Shown here piece by piece: positions 9,827 to 20,336 of a stretch of 64,000 bases of DNA (the stretch's first letter is position 1; every line of letters begins with the position of its first letter). Below the pieces are notes generated by a model that saw nothing but the letters and a program-made list of their open reading frames with translations, was not told the origin of the DNA and ran no database searches. Made by a program: the position numbers and the translations under genes. The DNA comes from an uncultured Bacteroidales bacterium (lineage in GTDB: Bacteria > Bacteroidota > Bacteroidia > Bacteroidales > Paludibacteraceae): positions 1 through 64,000 of the forward strand of contig CAMEKM010000002.1 of the NCBI GenBank assembly GCA_945921355.1, given 5' to 3'.

Positions 9827-11104
9827 GTGAAGGTAAGATTTGTAACATTAGGATGTAAATTAAACTTTGCCGAGAGTAGCGCTCTCGGCAAAGAATTGTT
9901 GTTGCGAGGTCATGAGCGAGCTTCACAAAACGATGTTCCTGATATTTGTGTGGTCAATACGTGCTCTGTCACCGATGCGGCAGACCACAAAGATCGTCAA
10001 GCCATCAACCAATTGCATCGCAAATACCCAAATGCCATTATCGTTGTGACTGGCTGCTATGCGCAGTTGCAACCCCAGCAGATTGCAAGCATAGAAGGAG
10101 TGGATTATGTCTTAGGGCAAAACGAGAAATACGACATTCCACAACTCATCGAAGAGATAGAAAAACACGCCTGCCTAACTGCTCCTCAAGAAAGACATAC
10201 GAAGAACAAAATCCGCGTGGCAGCGATCCGCGAAGTAGATGATTTTCACGGAGTACATTCCGCAGACGACCGTACACGTTGCTTTATCAAAGTGCAAGAC
10301 GGATGCAATTATTTCTGCACCTATTGCACCATTCCCTATGCTCGTGGTAAATCACGTAACCCAAAGATTGAAGCCATACTGAAAGATGCACAAACAGCCA
10401 TTGAGCAAGGTGCTAAAGAGTTGATTTTGACTGGTGTAAACATTGGCGACTTCGGAAGAAGTACGGGTGAAACCTTCATTGATTTGCTCAAAGCCATTGA
10501 CACCTTATCTGGCAACTATCGAGTACGTATCTCATCGTGCGAGCCTAACCTGCTAACCGACGAGATTATTGACTTTGTAGCCAACTCCAAGCACTTTGCG
10601 CCGCATTTCCATATTCCGTTGCAATCTGGTAGCAACGAAGTGCTTCAAATCATGAAACGCCGATACACCCGCGAACTATTTACCGAGCGCGTACAGCATA
10701 TACGCAAGGTGATGCCCCATGCTTTTATTGGTGTCGATTGCATGGTCGGCGTGCGCGGCGAGACAGAGGCTTGTTGGGAAGATTATTTAGCATTTATCCG
10801 AGGATTAGATGTGAGTCAGTTACACGTATTCACCTACTCCGAACGTGCTAATACACGCATGTTAGAGATGGACCTCTATGTCGTGCCGAAAGCGGAACGC
10901 CAACGCAGAAGCAAGATATTACATACCGTATCAGAAGAAAAAACGGCCACATTCTATGCCAAGCATGCTGGCAAGAAAGCTGTCGTATTATGGGAATCGA
11001 AAAAAGAAGGCGACCAAATGTCGGGCTTTACCGACAATTATATCAAGGTCTATGGACCATACAAAAAAGAAAAAATCAACACTTTTGAAGAAATTGTGCT
11101 ATAA
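9827..11104 (+). CDS. mtaB: tRNA (t6A37) methylthiotransferase MtaB
   Basis: MKVRFVTLGCKLNFAESSAL, radical SAM CNYFCTYCTIPYARG; GTG start. Confidence 0.92.
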   Translation: MKVRFVTLGCKLNFAESSALGKELLLRGHERASQNDVPDICVVNTCSVTDAADHKDRQAINQLHRKYPNAIIVVTGCYAQLQPQQIASIEGVDYVLGQNEKYDIPQLIEEIEKHACLTAPQERHTKNKIRVAAIREVDDFHGVHSADDRTRCFIKVQDGCNYFCTYCTIPYARGKSRNPKIEAILKDAQTAIEQGAKELILTGVNIGDFGRSTGETFIDLLKAIDTLSGNYRVRISSCEPNLLTDEIIDFVANSKHFAPHFHIPLQSGSNEVLQIMKRRYTRELFTERVQHIRKVMPHAFIGVDCMVGVRGETEACWEDYLAFIRGLDVSQLHVFTYSERANTRMLEMDLYVVPKAERQRRSKILHTVSEEKTATFYAKHAGKKAVVLWESKKEGDQMSGFTDNYIKVYGPYKKEKINTFEEIVL

Positions 11105-11106
11105 AA

Positions 11107-11140
11107 GTTTGCACAATTCATTTATTTTCACTACCTTTGC
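11107..11140 (+). promoter_or_regulatory. Bacteroidota -33/-7 promoter upstream of rho
   Basis: TTTG ... TACCTTTG (aaagtttgcacaattcatttattttcactacctttgcacc). Confidence 0.6.
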
Positions 11141-11203
11141 ACCGTCTTTGTGGGATTAACAAAGATTTTCCCAAACTCAAGAAATTTTTATTACACATTT
11201 TTT

Positions 11204-13168
11204 ATGCAATACGATATGCAGAAACTCGGGCGTATGACGCTCGAACAGTTGACTGAAATTGCAGGAACTTTCGGCTTAAAAATACGCCGAGGTGCTTCGC
11301 TGCAATCAATTATTTATGACATTTTAGATGCTCAGGCGGATCAACGCGGGGCAGAAGTGCAAGCGCGTGAAGAAGCGAAACAAGCTAAGGTAGAAGAGAA
11401 GAAGCGCAACAAACGTGCTCGTATTCAAGCCACACCTACTAAGGTGAATACCGACAATCTCAAGAGCAATCGCGTATTAGCCACTGTAGGCAGCAAGGAA
11501 GAAACGCTCGGGCAAATCAAGGAAGAGCAAGCTAAGCAACCTGCTCCTAAACCAGCGATATCTGCTCAAACCACTATATTTGATACGCCTGCTGAACAAC
11601 CAATGCCCACCAAACCACAAGAGCCTGCTGTAGAACAAGAGGTTCCTACAAAGAAAAAAGGCAACAAGGCAGCGCCTATAGCAGAAGATAAAGACAATGC
11701 TACTGTACCAACTGCTGCTGAAGCACCAGCAGAAAAGCCCAAAAAGAAAAAAGGTCGCCCTAAGAAAAGTGAGCAAGCAGAGACTTCCGTTTCGGAACCA
11801 ACCGTTGTAGAAACGGCTCAAAATGCGGAAACTACCATTCCAGAAAAAGCGACCACCAACACCCCCAAACAAGAAACACCAGAGGAAAAAAAGGCACGCA
11901 TAAACGCTCGTATAGAACAGATTACCAAGCAAATCGCCAAACGTGAGGAGCAGATTGCTAATGGCGAAGACCTTACTCCTATTCAGCCTAACAATCAGGT
12001 TAAACCAGAAAATGACCTATTGGAAAAAGGTGTAGAAGCCTTTGGTAATACCATCGTTGCTACAGGTACGCTGGAATGTGCCCCCGACGGCTATGGATTC
12101 TTGCGCAGTGCTGACTACAATTATATATCTTCGCCAGACGATATCTATGTATCGCAACAACAAATACGACAATATAGTCTCAAGACAGGTGACACGGTAG
12201 AATGTACGATTCGTCCTCCAAAAGAAACAGACAAATATTTCCCTATGAAAGAGGTGCTTCGGGTGAATGGCATTTCTCCTGCTCAAGCCAAAGAGCGTAT
12301 TGCCTTTGAAAACCTCACTCCACTCTTTCCAGATGAGAAATTCAAACTCTGCAAAGGCAACAAGAGCGATGCGTTGTCGGTACGCATTATCGACCTTTTT
12401 GCTCCTATCGGCAAGGGACAACGTGGATTGATTGTAGCACAACCCAAAACAGGTAAGACCGTGCTGCTCAAGGAAATAGCCAATGCCATTGCTGCCAACC
12501 ATCCAGAGGTATATATGATCGTACTGCTCATTGATGAGCGCCCTGAAGAGGTGACCGATATGGCTCGTTCGGTCAAAGCCGAAGTGATTGCTTCTACCTT
12601 TGATGAACCGGCTGAGAACCATGTCAAAGTGGCTAATATCGTGCATGAGAAAGCCAAACGATTGGTGGAGTGCGGCCATGACGTAGTTATCTTATTAGAT
12701 AGTATCACGCGTCTCGCGCGCGCTTATAATACGGTCGCTCCTGCCAGCGGCAAGGTACTCTCTGGTGGTGTGGAGGCGCAAGCCCTGCACAAACCAAAAC
12801 GCTTCTTTGGTGCGGCACGCAATATCGAGAATGGCGGTAGTCTGACCATCATCGCTACGGCACTGACTGAAACTGGTAGCAAGATGGACGATGTCATCTT
12901 CGAGGAATTCAAAGGTACGGGTAACATGGAGCTTCAATTGGATCGCAAACTCAGCAACAAACGTATCTTCCCAGCGGTGGACATTCCTGCTTCTTCTACT
13001 CGTCGCGACGACTTGCTATTGCCAGCAGATGTGCTCAACCGTATGTGGGTCATTCGTAAGCAACTCACCGACATGAATAGCGTCGAAGCAATGGAGAAAC
13101 TCAAGACATACATGGAGCGCACCGAGGATAACGATGAATTCCTATTAGCTGTCAACAGCGCAAGATAA
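11204..13168 (+). CDS. rho: Transcription termination factor Rho with long low-complexity N-terminal insertion
   Basis: Rho core: [61 protein letters not shown]-rich region ~aa 60-260; first in-frame ATG 11204. Confidence 0.95.
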   Translation: MQYDMQKLGRMTLEQLTEIAGTFGLKIRRGASLQSIIYDILDAQADQRGAEVQAREEAKQAKVEEKKRNKRARIQATPTKVNTDNLKSNRVLATVGSKEETLGQIKEEQAKQPAPKPAISAQTTIFDTPAEQPMPTKPQEPAVEQEVPTKKKGNKAAPIAEDKDNATVPTAAEAPAEKPKKKKGRPKKSEQAETSVSEPTVVETAQNAETTIPEKATTNTPKQETPEEKKARINARIEQITKQIAKREEQIANGEDLTPIQPNNQVKPENDLLEKGVEAFGNTIVATGTLECAPDGYGFLRSADYNYISSPDDIYVSQQQIRQYSLKTGDTVECTIRPPKETDKYFPMKEVLRVNGISPAQAKERIAFENLTPLFPDEKFKLCKGNKSDALSVRIIDLFAPIGKGQRGLIVAQPKTGKTVLLKEIANAIAANHPEVYMIVLLIDERPEEVTDMARSVKAEVIASTFDEPAENHVKVANIVHEKAKRLVECGHDVVILLDSITRLARAYNTVAPASGKVLSGGVEAQALHKPKRFFGAARNIENGGSLTIIATALTETGSKMDDVIFEEFKGTGNMELQLDRKLSNKRIFPAVDIPASSTRRDDLLLPADVLNRMWVIRKQLTDMNSVEAMEKLKTYMERTEDNDEFLLAVNSAR

Positions 13169-13181
13169 TCCATCTACTACT

Positions 13182-13625
13182 ATGCGTATCGTGATTATCA
13201 ATGGCCCTAACTTGAATCTGCTTGGCAGACGAGAAGTGAGCATCTATGGCACAAAATCCATGGAGCAGATAGTAGTTGATATCCAACGCGCATATCCAGA
13301 AGTGTACTTTGAATATCGCCAATCGAATCACGAAGGAGAATTGATTGATTGGATACAAGAGGTTGGGCTATTGAAATGGAATCAAGAAGCAGCTAAAGGA
13401 ATCATACTCAACGCTGGTGGCTATACCCACACGAGCGTGGCGCTACGCGATGCTATTGCATGTTCACAAGTGCCTATAGTGGAAGTGCATATCTCAGACA
13501 TCACCCAGCGCGAAGCATTCAGGCGCGTGAGCCTACTCACCGACGTATGTGCACACACCATCATCGGACACGGCACCTACGGATACCAAGAGGCTGTACA
13601 ATGGCTTATCAAACAACACAAATGA
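13182..13625 (+). CDS. aroQ: 3-dehydroquinate dehydratase, type II
   Basis: MRIVIINGPNLNLLGRREVSIYG, QSNHEGELIDWIQ, ILNAGGYTHTSVALRDAI. Confidence 0.95.
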   Translation: MRIVIINGPNLNLLGRREVSIYGTKSMEQIVVDIQRAYPEVYFEYRQSNHEGELIDWIQEVGLLKWNQEAAKGIILNAGGYTHTSVALRDAIACSQVPIVEVHISDITQREAFRRVSLLTDVCAHTIIGHGTYGYQEAVQWLIKQHK

Positions 13626-14377
13626 AACATCACTCACTGATATATTGCCTATTATCTATTATCCTAACATTAGGTAGCATCGCTACCAATGCTCAGAACA
13701 ACCCCTACGTGGACGACCGACTCCTCCACTTTGGTTTCTTCCTTGAGCTGGACGTGCTGTCCTATCTGGTAGAGGAGAACGATAGCTTGACGCAGTTGCA
13801 ACTGCCTGAGGCTAACGGCAACGTCTATCACCTGCGCTCTTCTGTCGTAGGAGCGGGTTTTGCTGCTGGATTCATCGCCGATTTACGTCTAAGCCGCCAT
13901 TTGAATCTGCGCTTTACTCCAGCACTCCATTTCGGCGAGCGCACACTGCAATACAAAAGTTATACCACCCCTGTTGCAGGTAGTACAGAGGCTTTGCGCG
14001 ACAAGATTGGTGTACTCACCATACCTATCTCCATTCCATTGTATCTAAAGTGGTCGGCAGAACGCGAAGCGAATTATCGTCCTTATGTCATTGTGGGTGG
14101 AGGCGTACAATTTGAGTGCTTCCGCAAGAAAGATGCCGTGATTCTTCACCAACCATTCGATGCCTTTGTCTCCGCTGGATTTGGTTGCGACTTCTATTTC
14201 CGCTGGTTCAAGTTCTGCCCTGAAATCAAGTACAAGATTGGTTTCATAGACGCGCATGTGCCTACATCCCGCACCGAGGCAGAAGGATGGCAACTCACGG
14301 CTCAAGATTATTTCTACACCAATGCCATCCGTCGCCTAACGCACCAAGAATTATCCATCGCCTTCAACTTCGAATAA
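13622..14377 (+). CDS. PorT-like outer-membrane beta-barrel protein (type IX secretion associated)
   Basis: Signal peptide then NNPYVDDRLLHFGFFLELDVLSY, barrel-like GFAAGFIADLRLSRHLNLRFTPALHFGERTL; ATGA overlap with aroQ. Confidence 0.7.
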   Translation: MKHHSLIYCLLSIILTLGSIATNAQNNPYVDDRLLHFGFFLELDVLSYLVEENDSLTQLQLPEANGNVYHLRSSVVGAGFAAGFIADLRLSRHLNLRFTPALHFGERTLQYKSYTTPVAGSTEALRDKIGVLTIPISIPLYLKWSAEREANYRPYVIVGGGVQFECFRKKDAVILHQPFDAFVSAGFGCDFYFRWFKFCPEIKYKIGFIDAHVPTSRTEAEGWQLTAQDYFYTNAIRRLTHQELSIAFNFE

Positions 14378-15825
14378 TGAAAAAGTGGTTTTCCATAGTA
14401 TTACTGCTTGTCGGATTGGTATCGTGTAAGCAAGATATCCTCTCGGACGACCCTACCATGCAATTGCGATTCTCGCACGACACCGTGCTTTTTGACACGG
14501 TCTTTACCACCATGGGGTCATCCACCAAACGAGTAATGGTTTACAACCCGAATGCCAACGCAATAAATATCGACCAAGTAGAGATGCAGAATGGTAAATT
14601 CTTCCATATCAATCTGGATGGTGAAAACAACTTAGCAGCATTACGCAACATCACGATACGCGGGGGAGATAGCCTATTTTTGTTTGTACGAGTATATATT
14701 GATCCGCTTGAAAAGAATAATCCTGTATTGGTGGAGGATAATATCGCTTTTCGCGTCAATGGTAACGTACAGTCTATCAACCTGCAAGCCTACGGACAAA
14801 ACGTCAAGAAGATACAGGGCGAAAACGGATTGAAGATCTACCAAAGCCTCTCGCTCAGCGACACCCTCCCTTACCTACTCTACGACACCATCGCTGTGGC
14901 GGGCAATCTCACGATCGCGGCTGGCACCACCATCTACATGCACGCGGGAGCGATGCTATATGTCTATGGCAGCCTCAATGCCAAGGGCACGGCCGACCGC
15001 CCCATCATTTTCCGTGGCGACCGCACCGACATGCTCTTCGACTCCGTACCCTATCGCATGGCGTCTGGGCAATGGAATGGTATCTACCTCATCCACACCA
15101 AAGGGCAACTGCCACCAACCCACAATCTCCATTATGTAGATATCCTCTCTGGCAGTATCGGGCTCTATGCCTATTCCGAAGCGACTGGCTTACTCCTGCC
15201 CAAACTCCATCTATATAATAGCCGCATACACAATCATAGCATTTACGGACTGGTCGTACAGAACATGGATGCCAAGGTCGTCAATTGCGAGATTAGCAAT
15301 TGCGCCTCCTATTGCGTTTATCTCGCAGGAGGTAAGCACGACTTTATCCATAATACCATCGCTGCCTACTATGGCTATCCTTACACCAATCTCAATATCC
15401 ACCAGAATATCCTCCCAGAGGACGTGGCTGCCGTCTATGTCAACAACTTGAGCAAGAACACCGCCAAGACCATCAGTTCCTTCACCAACTGCATCATCAC
15501 TGGCGGCAGAGCCAACAACCTGCTCATCGCCACGCCTTTGCCTGAATATTACCAAGGTACTATATCGCACAACTACCTCCGCGCGGATTCGCTCCACGAG
15601 GCATATGCCAACAACAATGTATATGCTTCAGATTCCGACTCGTGCGTCTTCCGCAACACCTATTACCTCTACAAGGAATACCACTACTACGATTTCCAAC
15701 TCGACACCCTCTCGCCTGCCCGCGGCATCGCGGATAGTATCGTGTCGCTCTCCTATCCTACCGACCGCCTCGGTATCCGCCGCAAATCCCATCCCGATGC
15801 AGGATGCTACGAGTTCGCAGAGTAA
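14377..15825 (+). CDS. Lipoprotein, right-handed beta-helix-like
   Basis: MKKWFSIVLLLVGLVSCKQ lipobox; repeating beta-helix-like pattern with polymorphic-membrane-style residues. Confidence 0.65.
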   Translation: MKKWFSIVLLLVGLVSCKQDILSDDPTMQLRFSHDTVLFDTVFTTMGSSTKRVMVYNPNANAINIDQVEMQNGKFFHINLDGENNLAALRNITIRGGDSLFLFVRVYIDPLEKNNPVLVEDNIAFRVNGNVQSINLQAYGQNVKKIQGENGLKIYQSLSLSDTLPYLLYDTIAVAGNLTIAAGTTIYMHAGAMLYVYGSLNAKGTADRPIIFRGDRTDMLFDSVPYRMASGQWNGIYLIHTKGQLPPTHNLHYVDILSGSIGLYAYSEATGLLLPKLHLYNSRIHNHSIYGLVVQNMDAKVVNCEISNCASYCVYLAGGKHDFIHNTIAAYYGYPYTNLNIHQNILPEDVAAVYVNNLSKNTAKTISSFTNCIITGGRANNLLIATPLPEYYQGTISHNYLRADSLHEAYANNNVYASDSDSCVFRNTYYLYKEYHYYDFQLDTLSPARGIADSIVSLSYPTDRLGIRRKSHPDAGCYEFAE

Positions 15826-15837
15826 CCCTGCTCCCTC

Positions 15838-16017
15838 CTACACTTCTATATCATACTTCTCACACAAATACTTCACCACTTTGGGTGGTAGTATCTTCGT
15901 TTTCGCGGTCACGTGATGGGCTCTCAGATAGGCTTCATCGCTTTTCAGCCATCGCCTAAAAGTCTCCCCGCTCACCCCTGCCGCCCGTGCCAGTTCTATT
16001 TTGCTATATGCTTTCAT
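15838..16017 (-). CDS. Small HTH-domain protein (59 aa, not in ORF track)
   Basis: MKAYSKIELARAAGVSGETFRRWLKSDEAYLRAHHVTAKTKILPPKVVKYLCEKYDIEV. Confidence 0.65.
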   Translation of the reverse strand: MKAYSKIELARAAGVSGETFRRWLKSDEAYLRAHHVTAKTKILPPKVVKYLCEKYDIEV

Positions 16018-16153
16018 CCTTGTGCTCTTCTATTATGATTTCCATTAGTAGTGGTTTACTTCGCTCCATTCTCCGTTACGCTTTTCTAACAGCGAAGCGG
16101 TCTTTTATCCCGCTTCCTTTCTCGTTACCACATCGATACCACTTCGTTACCAT

Positions 16154-16357
16154 TCAATGACTATCCAGTACTTTCCCTTTACCTTTCCCATATTTTTCTG
16201 CAAATCGTCTTCTTGCTTCCAGTTGTGCTGGTGTAGGAGGCTTATATCGTCTCGGGCAGCGTTGAATCACCTGTTTGCCGTACACTACGCGGGCATAATA
16301 GTCTTCACCTATTTTACCCTTTAACTGTTCAAATGGAACATACAATTTCGCTCTCAT
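16154..16357 (-). CDS. Small conserved protein, 'GK...G..Y...V..GK.V..R' type
   Basis: 67 aa; LKGKIGEDYYARVVYGKQVIQRCPRRYKPPTPAQLEARRRFAEKY, resembling proteins at 20539 and 21245. Confidence 0.55.
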   Translation of the reverse strand: MRAKLYVPFEQLKGKIGEDYYARVVYGKQVIQRCPRRYKPPTPAQLEARRRFAEKYGKGKGKVLDSH

Positions 16358-16439
16358 AATTCAAAATTCTTAATTCAAAATTCAAAATTCTTAATTCAAA
16401 ATTCAAAATTCTTAATTCATAATTCAAAATTCCTTTTCC

Positions 16440-16611
16440 TTTCACCCTTCACTTCCTCTCTCCTCCCCTTTCAGGGGGAGGTTGGGAGGGGGCTTTTTCA
16501 TTCGTTAATTCAAAATTCATAATTCATAATTCTTAATTCCTTTCACCCTTCACTTCCTCTCTCCTCCCCTTTCAGGGGGAGGTTGGGAGGGGGCTTTTTC
16601 ATTCGTTAATT
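16440..16611. repeat. Two copies of a ~70-bp repeat (TTTCACCCTTCACTTCCTCTCTCCTCCCCTTTCAGGGGGAGGTTGGGAGGGGGCTTTTTCATTCGTTAATTCA)
   Basis: Near-identical copies at 16440 and 16540 with AATTCAAAATTC filler; more copies at 17818, 23619, 23719. Confidence 0.95.
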
Positions 16612-16716
16612 CAAACTTCAAACTTCCCTTGAGCGGAGCCGTTTGACTACCCTCTTAGTATGTATACATTCCCCTGTATAGGGGGAATGATACTAAGGGG
16701 GACTCATGGCTCCTGC

Positions 16717-17769
16717 TCAAAACAGGCTCGGCATCTCCTCTCTTTGCCCCTTCTCGCTCGTGCTGCGCAGGTCGTAATATGTTTCATTGTCGTTGATCTT
16801 GCGTTTGTCTATCAGCTCCATCTGATAGGCTTGTCGCAGCAACTCCCTGTAGGCGGTCTCGCAATTCACTTCTGGAAAACAGCGCATGGCTTTATGCTTA
16901 AAATCGTATGCTCGCATGCTGGTCAAACTGCCAAATACCTTCGGTACAATAGTGGCAGCATGTATTTGTCGCGCATACTCATTCCCCACAGTTCTCTCCC
17001 CTTGAGGGGGAGTTAGAGGGGGCTTCTCTAAGATGGGCAAACCATCGGCATTCACCGTAAACTCCAACTTCGCACCAATATCATACTTCCGCGTAGCGGT
17101 CTGCTTCAGCGTGAACAACCGCGTATCCTGTTCTTTCTGACACTCGTAGGTCTCGTAGCTTTTGTTTTGCAACTCTGTGCCCAATGCGCCGCGCAACGTC
17201 TTGTCTTCCAACGCTTTGTTCTGGTGCAGCACGCACACGATGCATGCCCTTGACCACGAAGCCAGTGATAGCAACTTATCCAGCACCGTCTGGGCTTCGG
17301 TGTAGTTGTTGATATCGCCTACCACGTCGCGGATACCGTCAAAGATGACGAGGTCTGGCTTGTGTTGCACAATGCACATCTCCGCCCAATGGAGGCGGTC
17401 TTGCCAGTTGTCGCGACGCAGGTTATACACATAGTATTGCTCTTCGGGTATCGCCTGCCCAATCAGCGAACCGATGCGGTGGCACAGGATCTCGTGCGTG
17501 GAGTCTTCGCTCTGCTCGGTGTCGATCCATACCACACGCAGCATCTCATCGTGCAGGCGTGAGAGTCCCATGAGGGGCGAACGTACGCCAAGTGCCATCA
17601 GTATCGAGCAGACGAATGTCTTACCCGACTTGGCTTTACCTGTGACGGCTACGAGCTCGCCGCGGGCGAAGCACGGACGGTCGCCCCAACGGAAGAGAAA
17701 ATCGTGTTGAGGCACCGTCGTATCGGGAGTAATACGACGGGCTTGAATCTCTTCATATTCCGACTTCAT
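16717..17769 (-). CDS. AAA family ATPase (RepA/AAA_25, RecA-like)
   Basis: ARGELVAVTGKAKSGKTFVCSILMALG Walker A; LVIFDGIRDVVGDINN Walker B; 350 aa; contains in-frame repeat peptide EKPPLTPPQGER. Confidence 0.8.
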   Translation of the reverse strand: MKSEYEEIQARRITPDTTVPQHDFLFRWGDRPCFARGELVAVTGKAKSGKTFVCSILMALGVRSPLMGLSRLHDEMLRVVWIDTEQSEDSTHEILCHRIGSLIGQAIPEEQYYVYNLRRDNWQDRLHWAEMCIVQHKPDLVIFDGIRDVVGDINNYTEAQTVLDKLLSLASWSRACIVCVLHQNKALEDKTLRGALGTELQNKSYETYECQKEQDTRLFTLKQTATRKYDIGAKLEFTVNADGLPILEKPPLTPPQGERTVGNEYARQIHAATIVPKVFGSLTSMRAYDFKHKAMRCFPEVNCETAYRELLRQAYQMELIDKRKINDNETYYDLRSTSEKGQREEMPSLF

Positions 17770-17817
17770 AATTCAAAATTCATAATTCTTAATTCAAAAT
17801 TCTTAATTCTTAATTCC

Positions 17818-17888
17818 TTTCACCCTTCACTTCCTCTCTCCTCCCCTTTCAGGGGGAGGTTGGGAGGGGGCTTTTTCATTCGTTAATT
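17818..17888. repeat. Third copy of the ~70-bp repeat
   Basis: Same sequence as 16440 and 16540. Confidence 0.95.
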
Positions 17889-17907
17889 CATAATTCAAAA
17901 TTCAAAA

Positions 17908-18228
17908 TTAGCACACCTCTTGTATCATTCTTTTCAGCCGTATATACGCATCATAATGCGGCACATGCAGGTCAATGCGTATCACCATATCATTGCCACA
18001 TGTCACTTTCACATGTGGTTCACTCATCAGCTCTGCGGCTGAAATCTCAAAGTACGCTGCCCACTTCTCCACATGTTGCAGGGTGATACCTCTTTTCCCG
18101 CTAATCACGCGGCTCAGATGTCCTGGATCCATTCCCATTTCCAATGCCATTTGTTGTTTGTTGATGTCATGTTTGTTAATCAATTGCAGCACATTCTTGC
18201 GTACTACATTTTCCAAATTTTTCGTCAT
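17908..18228 (-). CDS. XRE-family helix-turn-helix transcriptional regulator
   Basis: INKQQMALEMGMDPGHLSRVISGKRGITLQHVEKWAAYFEISAAELM. Confidence 0.85.
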   Translation of the reverse strand: MTKNLENVVRKNVLQLINKHDINKQQMALEMGMDPGHLSRVISGKRGITLQHVEKWAAYFEISAAELMSEPHVKVTCGNDMVIRIDLHVPHYDAYIRLKRMIQEVC

Positions 18229-18732
18229 AAAGCGTTTATTTTTAAGTGTTTAATAATCAGCTTCGCACCAGCAGTTCAACCCTTTCAAACTCGCTTTGCG
18301 AATGCGCTGCAAAATTACCACTTTCTTTTTATTTGCTTCTTGCCTCATTGGCACATTATCCCCTCCCCCAGCCTATTTGGCAAAATCCCGCCCTCCTCTT
18401 AACCCCCTGCCCTTCCCCTCGCCTCTAACCTCTAACCTCTAAACTCTAAACTGTAGGCGCTCTGCGCCGTTCACTAAACACTAAACAGTAGCGCCTCCGC
18501 CGCGTCCTCTAAACAGAATGAGACAATGGTTCCACCTCTCAGCGTGCACGCTGAGTATCCATGTGCTGCTATTATCTGTCAAGTGCTCGGCGGTAGTTCG
18601 CCGAGTATTCTCCTGCCTATATCCTATAGCCGCTTGCGGCGTCCTATAGGCGAAGCCGTCCTCTCACCTCTCACATCTAAAACTCTAAACACTAAACACT
18701 AGCGGCTACAACGATGACGAGACACGTGATGG

Positions 18733-18831
18733 CTTTACTTGTGTTTTGAAACAGAAATCATCAAATTTTACTTGTGTTTTGAAACAAAAATAACATACTT
18801 TTACTTGTGTTTTGAAACAATTATTTAATAA
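18733..18831 (+). repeat. Three direct repeats at exact 33-bp period (TTTTACTTGTGTTTTGAAACA core)
   Basis: Cores start at 18733, 18766 and 18799; immediately upstream of a TTTG/TACCTTTG promoter. Confidence 0.95.
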
Positions 18832-18835
18832 AATA

Positions 18836-18868
18836 TTTGCGTAATTCAAAGATTTTTAGTACCTTTGC
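18836..18868 (+). promoter_or_regulatory. Promoter of the AAA/DUF4143 ATPase gene
   Basis: atatTTTGcgtaattcaaagatttttagTACCTTTGcagcg. Confidence 0.6.
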
Positions 18869-18890
18869 AGCGAAAATAACAAAACAACCT

Positions 18891-20231
18891 ATGTTCCAAC
18901 GAAAAATAATACAAGATTTGCATGCTTGGGCAGCTTCCGAGCATCGAAAACCATTGGTACTACGTGGCGCACGTCAAGTGGGAAAATCTACCCTCGTAAA
19001 GGAGTTTGGTAATGAGTATGATGTTTTTATCTCGCTCAATCTGGAGCGTCCTCAACATCATGCAATCTTTGAATCCAATAATATAGATAGTGTAATTAAA
19101 CTAATCTTTCTACAAGCCAAAAAGCCGATAGATACGCAGCGCAAAACGCTTCTATTTATAGACGAGATTCAGAACTCGCCCAAAGCAGTCGCATTGCTCC
19201 GTTATTTTTACGAAGATTATCCATGGCTTCATGTGATTGCTGCAGGTTCTTTGTTACTCACACTGCTCAATCAGCATATCTCGTTTCCTGTAGGGCGAGT
19301 GCAATATATGTACCTGCATCCGTGCTCCTTTAGCGATTTTTTAGAGGCAACGGGCAATCATCTTTTAGTAAAGGAACTGGAGAATAAAGCCGTAGATGCT
19401 GAGATGCATGATATGCTAATGTCATTATTTTCTGAGTTTGCCCTTGTAGGAGGTATGCCTGAAGCCATAGCCCGCTATGCAGAAAAGGCAGATATCGTGG
19501 GTATCAAGGATGTCTATTCTTCACTACTGCGCAGTTATAGTGAAGATGTAGAGAAATATGCAAAAAATGACACTATGAAAAATGTGATTCGTTTGTTGCT
19601 CAAGAAGGGATGGACATATTCCACAGAACAAATCACCTTGGGAAATTTCGCAGAGTCCAGTTATAAGGCTCGCGAGATGGGGGAAGCACTGCGAACGTTA
19701 GAACGCACCTATTTGTTAGAGTTGACCTATCCTATCACGACCTATCAGTTACCTATCATACAAGAGAATCGCCGCAAACCCAAACTCTTTTGGTTGGATA
19801 TGGGACTTATCAATTATGCAGCTAATATCCAGCAAGAGGTAATGTCTTCTACCAATATTATGGATACTTGGCGTGGAAAATTGGCAGAACAGATAGTAGC
19901 GCAGGAACTACTGTCCAACACAACTGACGCAGATGCACACCGTGATTTCTGGGTACGAAATAAAAGTAATGCAACTTCAGAGTTGGATTTTGTATATGTA
20001 TATCAAGGGCAAATTGTTCCAATCGAAGTGAAAGCAGGACATAATTCGCATCTCAAATCGCTGCAAATTTTTATGGATGAGGCATCTACCAATATTGCTG
20101 TTCGTGTGTGGAATCAACCTTTTCAAATCGATGAAGTTCAAACAGCACATGGTAAATCTTTCCGTCTGCTAAGCATACCATTTTATTATGTACATATGCT
20201 TAAGGATATACTAAAGTCTTTTGTGGTGTAA
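18891..20231 (+). CDS. ATP-binding protein, AAA_14/DUF4143 family
   Basis: MFQRKIIQDLHAWAASEHRKPLVLRGARQVGKSTLVKEFG; LLFIDEIQNSPKAVALLRYFYED; ELDFVYVYQGQIVPIEVKAG C-terminal nuclease-like fold. Confidence 0.9.
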   Translation: MFQRKIIQDLHAWAASEHRKPLVLRGARQVGKSTLVKEFGNEYDVFISLNLERPQHHAIFESNNIDSVIKLIFLQAKKPIDTQRKTLLFIDEIQNSPKAVALLRYFYEDYPWLHVIAAGSLLLTLLNQHISFPVGRVQYMYLHPCSFSDFLEATGNHLLVKELENKAVDAEMHDMLMSLFSEFALVGGMPEAIARYAEKADIVGIKDVYSSLLRSYSEDVEKYAKNDTMKNVIRLLLKKGWTYSTEQITLGNFAESSYKAREMGEALRTLERTYLLELTYPITTYQLPIIQENRRKPKLFWLDMGLINYAANIQQEVMSSTNIMDTWRGKLAEQIVAQELLSNTTDADAHRDFWVRNKSNATSELDFVYVYQGQIVPIEVKAGHNSHLKSLQIFMDEASTNIAVRVWNQPFQIDEVQTAHGKSFRLLSIPFYYVHMLKDILKSFVV

Positions 20232-20336
20232 AGCTACAACTAAATAAAAGCATAAACTTCAAATAGGATCCCCTCCCCCCCCCTTCTTCCTACTTTTTCC
20301 GATTTTGTCGGGCTTTTTCCCACAATGACCAACGTT

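Noticed and set aside
16504-16660. AATTCAAAATTC and 70-bp repeat region as phage att sites
   Set aside because: No integrase or tRNA target visible in the window and copies are multiple, so att status cannot be supported
18733-18831. CRISPR array
   Set aside because: Only three ~21-bp repeats with 12-bp AT-rich spacers and no cas genes; better explained as promoter-proximal phased repeats
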